Assembly (NCBI GenBank): GCA_014695325.1
Contig: JACJNZ010000092.1
Location: forward strand, 1-64,000
Direction: 5' to 3'
DNA: 64,000 bases
Source: Cyanobacteria bacterium FACHB-502
GTDB lineage: Bacteria > Cyanobacteriota > Cyanobacteriia > Elainellales > Elainellaceae
The notes below the pieces were generated by a model. That model ran no database searches. It was not told where the DNA came from and saw only the letters and a list, made by a program, of their open reading frames with translations. A program made the translations under genes and the position numbers. Positions within the stretch are counted from its first letter, which is position 1. Each line of letters begins with the position of its first letter. Below are positions 16,045-25,633 of this stretch, piece by piece.

Positions 16045-17994
16045 TTATCCTTGACGTTCAGCTAATTCTAGCCAGCGTTCTGTCGCAGAGTCGATCGTCT
16101 GACTCAAATGGGCTAGCTTTTCCGTGAGCTGCTGCATCTCTGCATAGTCACTGGGCGGATTACCATAAAGCTGCTTTTCGAGTTCTTCTTTTTCAGTTTC
16201 AAGCTGAGGAATCTGCGCTTCTAAAGTTTCGTATTCTCGTTTCTCTTTGAATGACAGTTTGCGAGAAGTTCCGTTTTGCTGCGATCGATCTGCCGATTTC
16301 TCCGCCTCTTTCTCAGGTGCATTCACAGATTGTGCGGAACGATTCTTCGTGCTGTTCTCCGCCACATTCACCACAGTATTCTGCTCTTCGTCTTTTTTGA
16401 AGTCCAAATAAGTGGTGTAATTGCCCGGATACTGGCGCAGGGTGCCGTCTGGTTCAAAGGCAAAAATGGTGTCTACGGTGCGATCGAGGAAGTAGCGATC
16501 GTGAGAAACCACAATCACAGAGCCGTTAAAGTCTTCCAGATATTCTTCTAAAACCGCCAATGTCTGCACGTCCAGATCGTTCGTCGGTTCGTCTAGAATC
16601 AGCACATTCGGCGCAGCCATGAGCACCCGCAGCAGGAAGAGCCGTCGCTTTTCGCCGCCCGAAAGTTTATTAATTGGCGCATACTGCTGATTCGGCGGAA
16701 ACAAAAATCGCTCCAGCATTTGGGAAGCCGTAATGATGCTGCCGTCTGCCGTTTTTACCAGCTCTGCAACGCCTTTGAGATAATCAATCACACGCTGATT
16801 TTCGTTGATCGACACATCCTCGGAATGCTGGTCGAAATAGCCAATGTGAATCGTTGTTCCCAGTTCAACTTTGCCCCCATCTGGCTCCAGCCGCCCGGTA
16901 ATGATGTTCATCAGCGTCGATTTCCCGGCTCCGTTGCTGCCGATGATGCCCACCCGATCTTCAGGACTAAAGCTGTAAGTAAAGCCCTTGATCAAAACGC
17001 GATCGCCAAACGCCTTCCCCACGTTCTCCAGGTCGATCACTTTCTTGCCGATCCGCCGACCTGCGGTAGAAATGGCAACTTTACCCTGCGCCTGCTTAAA
17101 CTCCTGCGCCTGCATTTCGTGGATGCGATCGATTCGGGCTTTTTGCTTGGTGCTGCGGGCTTTGGGTCCGCGTTTGAGCCATTCGAGTTCGCGTCGTAAA
17201 ACTCCGGCGTGTTTGCGCTGACTGCTGACTGCGACTTCTTCGGCTTCGGCTTTTTTCTCCAGATAGTAGGCATAGTTGCCGCTATAGCTGAACAGCTCGC
17301 CCCGATCAAGTTCAATAATCCGATTCGTGACGCGATCGAGAAAATAGCGATCGTGGGTAATCAGCAGCAGCGCGCCGCGAAACCGATTGAGATAGCTTTG
17401 CAGCCACTCGACTGAAAGCGCGTCCAAATGGTTTGTCGGCTCATCCATCAGCAGCACATCCGGTTCAGATAGCAATGCCGATGCCAGGGCAATTCGTTTG
17501 CGATAGCCGCCCGACAGATCGCCAATTCGCGCTTCGAAGTCCTGAATTCCAAGCTGGCTCAGAATGCTCTTGGCGTTGTTTTCCGCATCCCACGCGCCGA
17601 TCGCCTCCATTCTTCCTGTCACCTGAGTCAGCCGGGCCATCAGCCGCTCTGGGTCACCGTGCCCATGGGTAAGCTTGTCAGAAAGTTCTTCGTATTCGCG
17701 CACCAGCGTCATTTGTTCACCGCCGTCGGCAAACACCTGATCGATCACCGTGCGGTCTTCGTCCATGTCGGGCTGCTGCGGTAAATAGACAATCTTTGTG
17801 CCCGAATTTTTCCAGATCTCGCCGCGATCGATCGGCTCCAGCCCGGCAATCATTTTCAGCAGCGTCGATTTCCCGGAACCGTTGATGCCAATCAGCCCCA
17901 CCTTATCGCCTTCTTCCAGGCTGAAACTGGCATCTCTCAGGATTTCTTTGATGCCAAAGTCTTTGGAAACCGATCGCAGCGTAAAAATTGTCAT
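16045..17994 (-). CDS. ABC-F family ATPase (Uup/EttA-like translation factor)
   Basis: This soluble protein of about 649 residues contains two ABC domains and no membrane helix. Domain 1 has Walker A GINGSGKSTLLK, signature LSGGYRKR and DEPTNHLD. Domain 2 has GSNGAGKSTLMN, LSGGEKRRL and DEPTNDLD. Between them lies the helical linker of ABC-F proteins, and the C-terminus (EKREYETLEAQIPQLETEKEELEKQL) is a coiled coil as in Uup. I chose the ATG at 17994 (MTIFTLRSVSKDFG) because the 13 residues before it in the longer frame do not fit the family. It is divergent from rpmF. Confidence 0.88.
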   Translation of the reverse strand: MTIFTLRSVSKDFGIKEILRDASFSLEEGDKVGLIGINGSGKSTLLKMIAGLEPIDRGEIWKNSGTKIVYLPQQPDMDEDRTVIDQVFADGGEQMTLVREYEELSDKLTHGHGDPERLMARLTQVTGRMEAIGAWDAENNAKSILSQLGIQDFEARIGDLSGGYRKRIALASALLSEPDVLLMDEPTNHLDALSVEWLQSYLNRFRGALLLITHDRYFLDRVTNRIIELDRGELFSYSGNYAYYLEKKAEAEEVAVSSQRKHAGVLRRELEWLKRGPKARSTKQKARIDRIHEMQAQEFKQAQGKVAISTAGRRIGKKVIDLENVGKAFGDRVLIKGFTYSFSPEDRVGIIGSNGAGKSTLMNIITGRLEPDGGKVELGTTIHIGYFDQHSEDVSINENQRVIDYLKGVAELVKTADGSIITASQMLERFLFPPNQQYAPINKLSGGEKRRLFLLRVLMAAPNVLILDEPTNDLDVQTLAVLEEYLEDFNGSVIVVSHDRYFLDRTVDTIFAFEPDGTLRQYPGNYTTYLDFKKDEEQNTVVNVAENSTKNRSAQSVNAPEKEAEKSADRSQQNGTSRKLSFKEKREYETLEAQIPQLETEKEELEKQLYGNPPSDYAEMQQLTEKLAHLSQTIDSATERWLELAERQG

Positions 17995-18146
17995 GAGTGC
18001 CCGGATTGCTGTTTTTCTGTTGCCGTTTCTCATCCAGTCTACCTGTTTGGTTTAGAGGTGAGTTTTTCCGAAAAACAATTGAACTCGATCGCCCGACTGC
18101 TGCTAAACTAGAAAGGTTGTAGTGTAATTTGCGGTTTCTCCCGGCC

Positions 18147-18320
18147 ATGGCAGTTCCTAAGAAGAAAACCTCGAAATCCAAGCGCGATAAGCGCAAAGCC
18201 ACCTGGAAGCGGAAAGCTTCTGTCGCAGCGCAAAAAGCATTGTCCCTAGGCAAGTCTGTGCTGACAGGTCGTTCCACGAGCTTCGTCTATCCGCAGAACG
18301 AGGAAGAGGAAGAAGAGTAG
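18147..18320 (+). CDS. rpmF: 50S ribosomal protein L32
   Basis: A 57-residue protein beginning [24 protein letters not shown], the L32 N-terminus. It lacks the paired cysteines of zinc-binding L32, as in other cyanobacteria, and has the cyanobacterial middle ([19 protein letters not shown]) with an acidic NEEEEEE tail. The ATG at 18147 is chosen over an upstream in-frame ATG at 18129 because MAVPKKK is the conserved start. It is divergent from the ABC-F gene. Confidence 0.95.
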   Translation: MAVPKKKTSKSKRDKRKATWKRKASVAAQKALSLGKSVLTGRSTSFVYPQNEEEEEE

Positions 18321-18351
18321 GGTTAGGTTGACAGTGGAGGGACGGCTAGAA

Positions 18352-18387
18352 CTGGTGCAGTTAAAGCTGGTGCAGTTAAAGCTGGTG
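18352..18387. repeat. 15-bp tandem duplication downstream of rpmF
   Basis: CTGGTGCAGTTAAAG occurs twice in direct succession (18352-18366, 18367-18381), followed by the start of a third copy. It lies in the rpmF 3' region and codes for nothing evident. It is one of several short tandem duplications in this window. Confidence 0.8.
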
Positions 18388-18538
18388 TATCTAGCGCAAT
18401 GCAGCCATTGCGTTCAGCCATCCGCGTTTCTGTTTTTGATTTAAGATTAACTTCTAGTCAAAAGATTTCGGTCATGGGTGATCGATCGCATCGGCAACCG
18501 CAAGTTCAGTCTTTCCCTCACTCACCTCTACTGGGCTT

Positions 18539-19135
18539 ATGCTAGGCAAATTCTTCCAAAAACCAAGCTCTGAGCTAAAAGACCGTGTTCCGCCCGGACA
18601 GCATCTTGCAAGCGGCTTTCCCGTACTCACCTACGGACAAACGCCAACGGTTGATATTGATACGTGGGAATTTAAAGTCTGGGGCTTAGCCACTCCCAAA
18701 ACCTTCACCTGGGAGGACTTCATGGCAATGCCGCAAACGGAGTTCACCGCTGATTTTCACTGCGTCACCACTTGGTCGAAGCTAGACGTGAAGTGGCGTG
18801 GGGTCAAAGTCACCGATTTTATGCAGCAGATCGAAGTCAATCCGAAGGCAGTTCACCTGATGGAACACTGCTACGGCGGCTACACGACCAATATTTCAAT
18901 GGAAGACTTCCTGCGCGAAGAAAACTTCTTTGCCCATACCCTGTTTGACGAGCCGCTGCCGTCCGATCATGGTGGACCGATGCGCCTGGTTGTGCCTCAT
19001 TTGTACGCCTGGAAAAGTGCCAAATGGATCAACGGGCTGGAATTCCTCGATCGCACCGATCTGGGTTTTTGGGAGCGCAACGGATACCACCATCGCGGCG
19101 AACCCTGGGCAGAAGAACGATATAGTTCGCGATAG
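18539..19135 (+). CDS. Sulfite-oxidase-like molybdopterin oxidoreductase
   Basis: A 198-residue protein of the compact SUOX/YedY fold. It includes the cofactor Cys motif ADFHCVTTWSKLDVKWRGV (Cys about residue 79), HCYGGYTTNI, DHGGPMRLVVPHLYAWKSAKWI and a final GFWERNGYHHRGEPW. These match the soluble sulfite-oxidase-like group, which binds molybdopterin but has no known physiological substrate in cyanobacteria. There is no Tat signal, so it is cytoplasmic. A 10-bp duplication (ATAGTTCGCG, 19122-19141) covers the stop codon and may have changed the last residues. Confidence 0.88.
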   Translation: MLGKFFQKPSSELKDRVPPGQHLASGFPVLTYGQTPTVDIDTWEFKVWGLATPKTFTWEDFMAMPQTEFTADFHCVTTWSKLDVKWRGVKVTDFMQQIEVNPKAVHLMEHCYGGYTTNISMEDFLREENFFAHTLFDEPLPSDHGGPMRLVVPHLYAWKSAKWINGLEFLDRTDLGFWERNGYHHRGEPWAEERYSSR

Positions 19136-19277
19136 TTCGCGCCTGTTTTAAAAGGCAACCCTGAATGATTGAAACAAAATAGGTCTTGTGTCTGCGGGCA
19201 TGAGGCTTATTTTTTGTGCTTATTTTTGAGGAATCGATCGCTGTACACTGGAATTGCATTCAGCAGGAGCAAGCGTC

Positions 19278-19943
19278 ATGGCGGTTTGGTTCGGATACAG
19301 CGTCCTGGTTCTCTTCGTTGCCTACCTTTGTGGATCGATTCCGACGGGCTATTGGACGGGAAAGCTGCTGAAGGGCATCGACATCCGCGAACATGGCTCT
19401 AAGTCTACAGGCGCAACGAATGTGCTGCGAACGATCGGCAAACTTCCGGCTCTGGCAGTGTTGCTAATCGATATCGGCAAGGGTGTGGCGGCGATCGCTT
19501 TCACGCGCTGGTTTTTCTCGCTGCCTATAATTACTGCTGCTGCGCCTGCGGGCATTGATCCACAAACCTGGTTAGACGGGATGGTTCCTTTGGCGGCTCT
19601 GGCAGCACTGCTGGGACACAGCCGCTCAGTCTGGATTCAGTTTACGGGTGGCAAATCCGTAGCAACCGGACTGGGGGTACTTCTGGCGATGTCGTGGCAG
19701 GTTGGGCTGGGGGCACTGGCAGCATTTAGCATCGTGCTGGCACTGGCGCGCATTGTGTCACTGGGATCGATTATTGCGGCGATCGTAGGCATGGCACTGA
19801 TGATCGGTCTGGGCTATCCGCTGCCCTATCAGCTCATGGCGATCGTTGGTGGGCTCTTTGTAATCTGGCGGCATCAAGCAAACATCCGGCGACTTTTGGC
19901 AGGAACGGAACCGCGCATCGGGCAAAAGCAAATCGAAAATTAG
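19278..19943 (+). CDS. plsY: Glycerol-3-phosphate acyltransferase PlsY
   Basis: An inner-membrane enzyme of about 221 residues that transfers the acyl group from acyl-phosphate to glycerol-3-phosphate, the first step of phospholipid synthesis. Seen: five hydrophobic segments and the PlsY motifs GSIPTGYWTGK, HGSKSTGATNVLR, LLGHSRSVWIQFTGGKSVATGLG. The ATG at 19278 is preferred because AGGAG lies 9 nt upstream; the frame could start at 19254. The last codons and stop lie within a 15-bp triplication (19932-19976). Confidence 0.92.
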   Translation: MAVWFGYSVLVLFVAYLCGSIPTGYWTGKLLKGIDIREHGSKSTGATNVLRTIGKLPALAVLLIDIGKGVAAIAFTRWFFSLPIITAAAPAGIDPQTWLDGMVPLAALAALLGHSRSVWIQFTGGKSVATGLGVLLAMSWQVGLGALAAFSIVLALARIVSLGSIIAAIVGMALMIGLGYPLPYQLMAIVGGLFVIWRHQANIRRLLAGTEPRIGQKQIEN

Positions 19944-19976
19944 CTCATCGAAAATTAGCTCATCGAAAATTAGCTT
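19932..19976. repeat. 15-bp tandem triplication covering the plsY stop
   Basis: ATCGAAAATTAGCTC is present three times in a row (19932-19946, 19947-19961, 19962-19976, the last with T for C). Each unit contains a TAG. The first copy supplies the plsY stop, so expansion left the protein unchanged and only lengthened the 3' region. Confidence 0.9.
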
Positions 19977-20159
19977 GCTGGAGACGATCGCAGATTAGGG
20001 GCTTCCTGAAGGCGATAGTCATCGGCTCTTCTAAACCACAGCACGAATTTACTCCCAATCCTCTACCAGGGCAAGACCTCTAAACGCTTAAAGTCACCGG
20101 CACGATCGCACTCCCAGTAGAATAGGAAAGAACTGTGACTGTTCTCCTTTTTACGATTT

Positions 20160-20948
20160 GTGACCTCCCCCGAAGCTCTCCACCATCTTTTGCAATCTGT
20201 CGCCCAAGGCGCGGTAAGTCCCGAAGCGGCTCTGGACAGGCTCAAGCATTTTGATTTTGAACCCGTTGATGAATTTGCCAATCTCGATCACCATCGATCG
20301 CTCAGAACGGGCTTTCCCGAAGTGATCTGGGGACCGGGCAAAACGCCAGAGCAGATTGTGCAAATCATGCAGACGATGCGGCAGCGAAACCCCCTCGTGA
20401 TGGCAACGCGGATCGAGCCGGAGGTTTATGGGCAGATTCAGGGGCGCGTGCCAGGGTTGCAATATTATCGACTGGCTCGGATTGCGGCGATCGTTCCCCC
20501 GGATCTCAAACCCCGCTATCCAGGAACAATTACCTTGCTCTCGGCAGGAACGGCGGATTTGGCAGTAGCAGAAGAAGCGGCGGTGACAGCTGAGCTATCG
20601 GGCTTTCAGGTGAAGCGGCTGTGGGATGTGGGCGTGGCAGGAATTCACCGTTTGTTGAGCAATCGGCAGGTGATTGCAGATGCGGATGTGCTGATTGTGG
20701 TGGCAGGGATGGAAGGGGCGTTGCCGAGCGTGGTGGCAGGGTTGGCAGGCTGTCCGGTGATTGCCGTACCCACCAGTATTGGCTACGGAGCCAGCTTTAG
20801 CGGACTCGCGCCTCTGCTGACCATGCTGAATTCTTGCGCCGCCGGAATCGGTGTGGTGAATATTGATAACGGGTTTGGGGCGGCAGTGCTGGCAGGTCAA
20901 ATTTTACGGACTGCCGATCGACTCCAGCACCGTGTTTCTCAGAAGTAG
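20160..20948 (+). CDS. larB: LarB, nickel-pincer cofactor synthesis (PurE-like carboxylase/hydrolase)
   Basis: A 262-residue cytoplasmic protein. The C-terminal half has the PurE-like fold: LLSAGTADLAVAEEAAVTAELSG, WDVGVAGIHRLL, GMEGALPSVVAGLAGCPVIAVPTSIGYG, and LNSCAAGIGVVNIDNGFGAA. LarB carboxylates and hydrolyses nicotinic acid adenine dinucleotide in the synthesis of the lactate-racemase cofactor. The start is GTG at 20160, as no ATG fits. LarC and LarE are not nearby. Orphan larB genes are common in cyanobacteria, where the cofactor's use is unclear. Confidence 0.9.
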   Translation: MTSPEALHHLLQSVAQGAVSPEAALDRLKHFDFEPVDEFANLDHHRSLRTGFPEVIWGPGKTPEQIVQIMQTMRQRNPLVMATRIEPEVYGQIQGRVPGLQYYRLARIAAIVPPDLKPRYPGTITLLSAGTADLAVAEEAAVTAELSGFQVKRLWDVGVAGIHRLLSNRQVIADADVLIVVAGMEGALPSVVAGLAGCPVIAVPTSIGYGASFSGLAPLLTMLNSCAAGIGVVNIDNGFGAAVLAGQILRTADRLQHRVSQK

Positions 20949-21008
20949 CGTCAAACCTTGTAATCAGATAATCAGAAATTCAGTCAGGAATCGAGCAGGA
21001 GTAAGCCA

Positions 21009-21395
21009 ATGTCAGAATCGTATCATCTGATTGTTGAAGGGAATCCAGCGATCGTTTATGCCAGCCGCAGAGGAACACCGGACAAGGTGCTGGCGATTCT
21101 CACCCCGTTTCTCGAAACCTTTTGGCAGGAGCGGGATGCCTCTGGAGAAGCGAGCGATACGCCAGAGTGTTTAGTGGCTCAAATGGTGGTGCGGTTTGGC
21201 TTTGAGTTCTGCGAGGATGATTTCTCGAATCTCAAGGTGGGCGTAGACTATCACCCGGATGTGGACTATCTTTATACGATCGCTGCCGATCGCCGAGTGC
21301 GCATCTGGGTTCCCGAAGCTGCCTATCGCCAAAACCCTGCTCTGGGCATTGCAGGCTGTCGGGAAGTAGTTGCTGATGCCTCACCATCCCGCTAG
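21009..21395 (+). CDS. Conserved-type hypothetical protein
   Basis: A 128-residue acidic, soluble protein that I do not recognise. It has alternating strand-like segments (YHLIVEGNPAIVYASRRG, DDFSNLKVGVDYHPDVDYLYTIAADRRVRIWVPEAAY), no signal peptide and no transmembrane helix. A good ribosome-binding site (AGGAG) lies 9 nt before the ATG. It follows larB by 60 nt on the same strand and could share its transcript. The function is open. Confidence 0.7.
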   Translation: MSESYHLIVEGNPAIVYASRRGTPDKVLAILTPFLETFWQERDASGEASDTPECLVAQMVVRFGFEFCEDDFSNLKVGVDYHPDVDYLYTIAADRRVRIWVPEAAYRQNPALGIAGCREVVADASPSR

Positions 21396-21500
21396 GAATA
21401 ATTTGGGTACATTAGAGCAAAATTGAGGAACTTTCTGGTTTTGCTGAAGTCAACAGCATCCAGATGCGGATCTCAACTGATCTCGATTTTGGAGGAACCC

Positions 21501-22187
21501 ATGCAGCTTTCTCATCCCTGGCAGTCTGGTTTAGCCGTTACTCTGGCAACCATTGCCGCTTCAACAGTCGCCCTTCCCTTGTCGATCGCCAAATCTGATG
21601 CCGCTTCGTCCGAAGGATATTTGATCGCCCAGCGATTCCCCGATAGCTGGCGTACGCCGATGGTTGCCGTAGGAACACAGATTCCGGTGCGCTATGACAA
21701 ATCAGAGAAAATCGTTCTGACTCCAGAAGAAACCGTGCCCGTGACGCTGACCGTCGCTCGCGATATCACTAGCACCAGAGGCAGTGTGCTCATTCCGGCA
21801 GGCAGCCAGATTAAGGGAGAGCTGAAGCCTGCATCGGGTGGCACTCAGTTCGTGGCTGAAGAAATTACCTTATTTGAAGACGCAGAACCCGTTGCGATCA
21901 ATGCTACTTCGGATGTAATCACCCGAACCGAAACCGTGAGCCGCCGCACCAATCCCAACATTTTCCGGGGAGCGGCGATCGGGGCAGCCGCAGGCGCAGT
22001 TTTGGGAGAAATTTTCGGCAGTATTGACTTCCTGGAAATTCTTGGTGGAGCTGGAGTCGGCGTGCTGGGCGAAGTGCTGCTGCGCGACAGACGGGAAGTC
22101 GAAGTGGTAGTGGTAGAACCTGATACAGATCTGGCGTTAACCCTGCAATCGAACTTCGAACGAAATTCCAGTCAGGCTCTTCGCTAG
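21501..22187 (+). CDS. Exported protein with glycine-zipper segment
   Basis: About 228 residues from the ATG at 21501, which has GGAGG 5 nt upstream; a longer frame from a TTG at 21423 is unlikely. The N-terminus is a signal peptide ending near AIAKSDAAS. A beta-rich domain follows (VPVTLTVARDITSTRGSVLIPAGSQIKGELKP), reminiscent of the outer-barrel repeat of TrbI/VirB10-like proteins. A glycine-rich hydrophobic stretch comes next (GAAIGAAAGAVLGEIFG...GGAGVGVLGE). It is probably periplasmic or anchored to the envelope; no specific role can be given. Confidence 0.65.
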   Translation: MQLSHPWQSGLAVTLATIAASTVALPLSIAKSDAASSEGYLIAQRFPDSWRTPMVAVGTQIPVRYDKSEKIVLTPEETVPVTLTVARDITSTRGSVLIPAGSQIKGELKPASGGTQFVAEEITLFEDAEPVAINATSDVITRTETVSRRTNPNIFRGAAIGAAAGAVLGEIFGSIDFLEILGGAGVGVLGEVLLRDRREVEVVVVEPDTDLALTLQSNFERNSSQALR

Positions 22188-22196
22188 TGAAACTAC

Positions 22197-22445
22197 TCAA
22201 CCTGGAGGACTGTCTAACCGGGTAATATGGCGGTTCTCCAGCCCATCCACATTATCGAGGAAGGCGGCATCTTTTGCGTTTGGATTGGGCGTTGATTCTG
22301 GATCGATCGCGTCTGATTCTTGGCTTTGATGGGCAGCTAGCCTTTCTAGCACCGCTTCTCTTGTTTCTTCGGACTGTAGCTCAGTCGGCTGCGGCGTGTT
22401 GAATACCGGATTTGAATTTGACGGACTGGATTCGCTGGAAGTCAT
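22197..22445 (-). CDS. Small polar hypothetical protein
   Basis: An 82-residue, Ser/Asn/Pro/Glu-rich, probably disordered protein with a short helical patch (TREAVLERLAAHQSQ). It is convergent with the exported-protein gene, with 9 nt between their stops. I recognise no family and see no clear promoter. It may be a lineage-specific gene. Confidence 0.45.
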   Translation of the reverse strand: MTSSESSPSNSNPVFNTPQPTELQSEETREAVLERLAAHQSQESDAIDPESTPNPNAKDAAFLDNVDGLENRHITRLDSPPG

Positions 22446-22637
22446 GTGGGTTTCTCTGGCACTTCACTTCTTAGTGTTGAAGAGTGACTCTGGCGAGAGA
22501 TCCCTCAGAAGGAATAAAGTGAGAGGATGTCTGAGCAGTGTGTTGGACTAGCTGACGAGCTGTAACCTTTGTTGCTGAAGGAATCGCTGCGCTACGCTAA
22601 CGCTGAAGCATCCCAACTTTTAACCGCCGCTTAACCT

Positions 22638-23621
22638 ATGCCGACCTATTCTGGAATTTCCAGCACTGCTTTTCGCCATCCGCTTGATATTCAGGCAGAA
22701 CAAACGCTGCGGAGTGTTCCCGGCTTTGATCTGGTGGCGCGAAAGTTTGTGGAATTTATCTACGAGCGTCCGAGGCAGGTCTTTTTAACCGGGAATGCGA
22801 TCGAGGTCGGTCCACGTCAATACGCCTCGATTTATCAGATCTTTCAAGAAGCGGTGCGCGATTTGGATGTTAGCTCAGAGCCGATTCTATTTGTCTCCCA
22901 ATCTCCGATCGCCAATGCCTATGCGCTGGGACAGGAACGCCCCTGTATGGTGCTGAGTTCGGGCTTGCTTGATTTGATGGAAGCAGCCCAATTGCGATCG
23001 GTCATTGCTCACGAGCTAGGACACATCAAATGCGGACATACCACGCTTAATCAAATGGCACTCTGGGCGATTAATCTGGTCTTTGGTTTGGCGGGAGCAA
23101 CTTTTGGGCTGAGTAGCCTGATCAGCACCGGATTGATTGCCGCCTTTTATGAATGGCTGCGAAAAGCTGAACTCTCTGCCGATCGCGCAGCCTTGCTCGT
23201 CACCGATGACCTGAACCCAATCCTCCATTCCATGATGCGGGTTGCGGGGGGAAGCGTCCGCTATGCTAGCGAGCTAAACCTGGAAGAATTTATTCGCCAG
23301 TCCGATCGCTATCAGCAGCTCGACCAGGACGGACTGAACCAGGTCTACAAATTTTTGCTGTATAACAATATTTCTGAGGGCGCACTGAGCCATCCGTTTA
23401 CTGTGGAACGGGTGAAATACCTCCAGGACTGGGCAACCTCAGAAGACTATCGCCGCATCAAAACAGGCAACTATCCGCGCACCAATCAGGGAGCGGTCAA
23501 CGTGCCGCCGCAGCCCTCTGACTCTATCAGCGCAACTGGGGAAAGCGAAGTCGATCGCCTCCGCCGCGAAATCGAGTCCCTTCAGCAAGCGATCGAGGAC
23601 ATCAAACGCAGCCAGGGGTAA
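22638..23621 (+). CDS. M48-family zinc metallopeptidase, copy 1
   Basis: A 327-residue protein with HELGH at residues 125-129 (two zinc ligands and the catalytic Glu) and the third ligand region AELSADRAALL further on, as in HtpX/Ste24-type peptidases. Two hydrophobic segments (about residues 143-172) suggest membrane attachment. The C-terminus ends in a charged coiled coil (VDRLRREIESLQQAIEDIKRS). The start SSTAFRHPLD is shared with the paralogue at 43460, whose FRHPLDREA matches. It probably acts in membrane-protein quality control and lies just before the CIRCE-groEL unit. Confidence 0.85.
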   Translation: MPTYSGISSTAFRHPLDIQAEQTLRSVPGFDLVARKFVEFIYERPRQVFLTGNAIEVGPRQYASIYQIFQEAVRDLDVSSEPILFVSQSPIANAYALGQERPCMVLSSGLLDLMEAAQLRSVIAHELGHIKCGHTTLNQMALWAINLVFGLAGATFGLSSLISTGLIAAFYEWLRKAELSADRAALLVTDDLNPILHSMMRVAGGSVRYASELNLEEFIRQSDRYQQLDQDGLNQVYKFLLYNNISEGALSHPFTVERVKYLQDWATSEDYRRIKTGNYPRTNQGAVNVPPQPSDSISATGESEVDRLRREIESLQQAIEDIKRSQG

Positions 23622-23660
23622 GCTCTAAACACTAAAGTTCGGATTTCCCTCCATTCAAAA

Positions 23661-23687
23661 TTAGCACTCGATCGCCTGGAGTGCTAA
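23661..23687 (+). promoter_or_regulatory. CIRCE element (HrcA operator)
   Basis: TTAGCACTC, 9 nt, GAGTGCTAA: both arms are perfect. This is the binding site of the heat-shock repressor HrcA. It lies 30 nt before the groEL start, so it is inside or next to the promoter and predicts heat-inducible, HrcA-repressed expression. Confidence 0.95.
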
Positions 23688-23710
23688 ATTCAACAATGGA
23701 GCAATGGTAG

Positions 23711-25399
<1,689 letters not shown>

Positions 25400-25522
25400 T
25401 TTCCGGCTGTTCTATGCCCTGTTCTGTCGCTTATTCTGTCGTTAGGCGATCGATTCTGCGGATGAAGAGTCTGAATTGAGCATCGATCGCCCTATTACAA
25501 ACATCACGTTACAGACATCACG

Positions 25523-25567
25523 GTGGGTTGGACAAATCTTGTCTGCCCATTTTTTTCTGCCCATTTT
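25523..25567 (+). terminator. Likely groEL terminator
   Basis: GGTGGGTTGGACAA, loop ATC, TTGTCTGCCC forms an imperfect stem and is followed directly by seven T. CTGCCC plus seven T is then repeated. This is a rho-independent terminator type structure about 125 nt after the groEL stop. Confidence 0.6.
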
Positions 25568-25633
25568 TTTATTAAATGGATTCTTCCAAGAAGGCGCGCA
25601 ATGCTCTATTCGCTTGAGGATTAGGGTTGAACG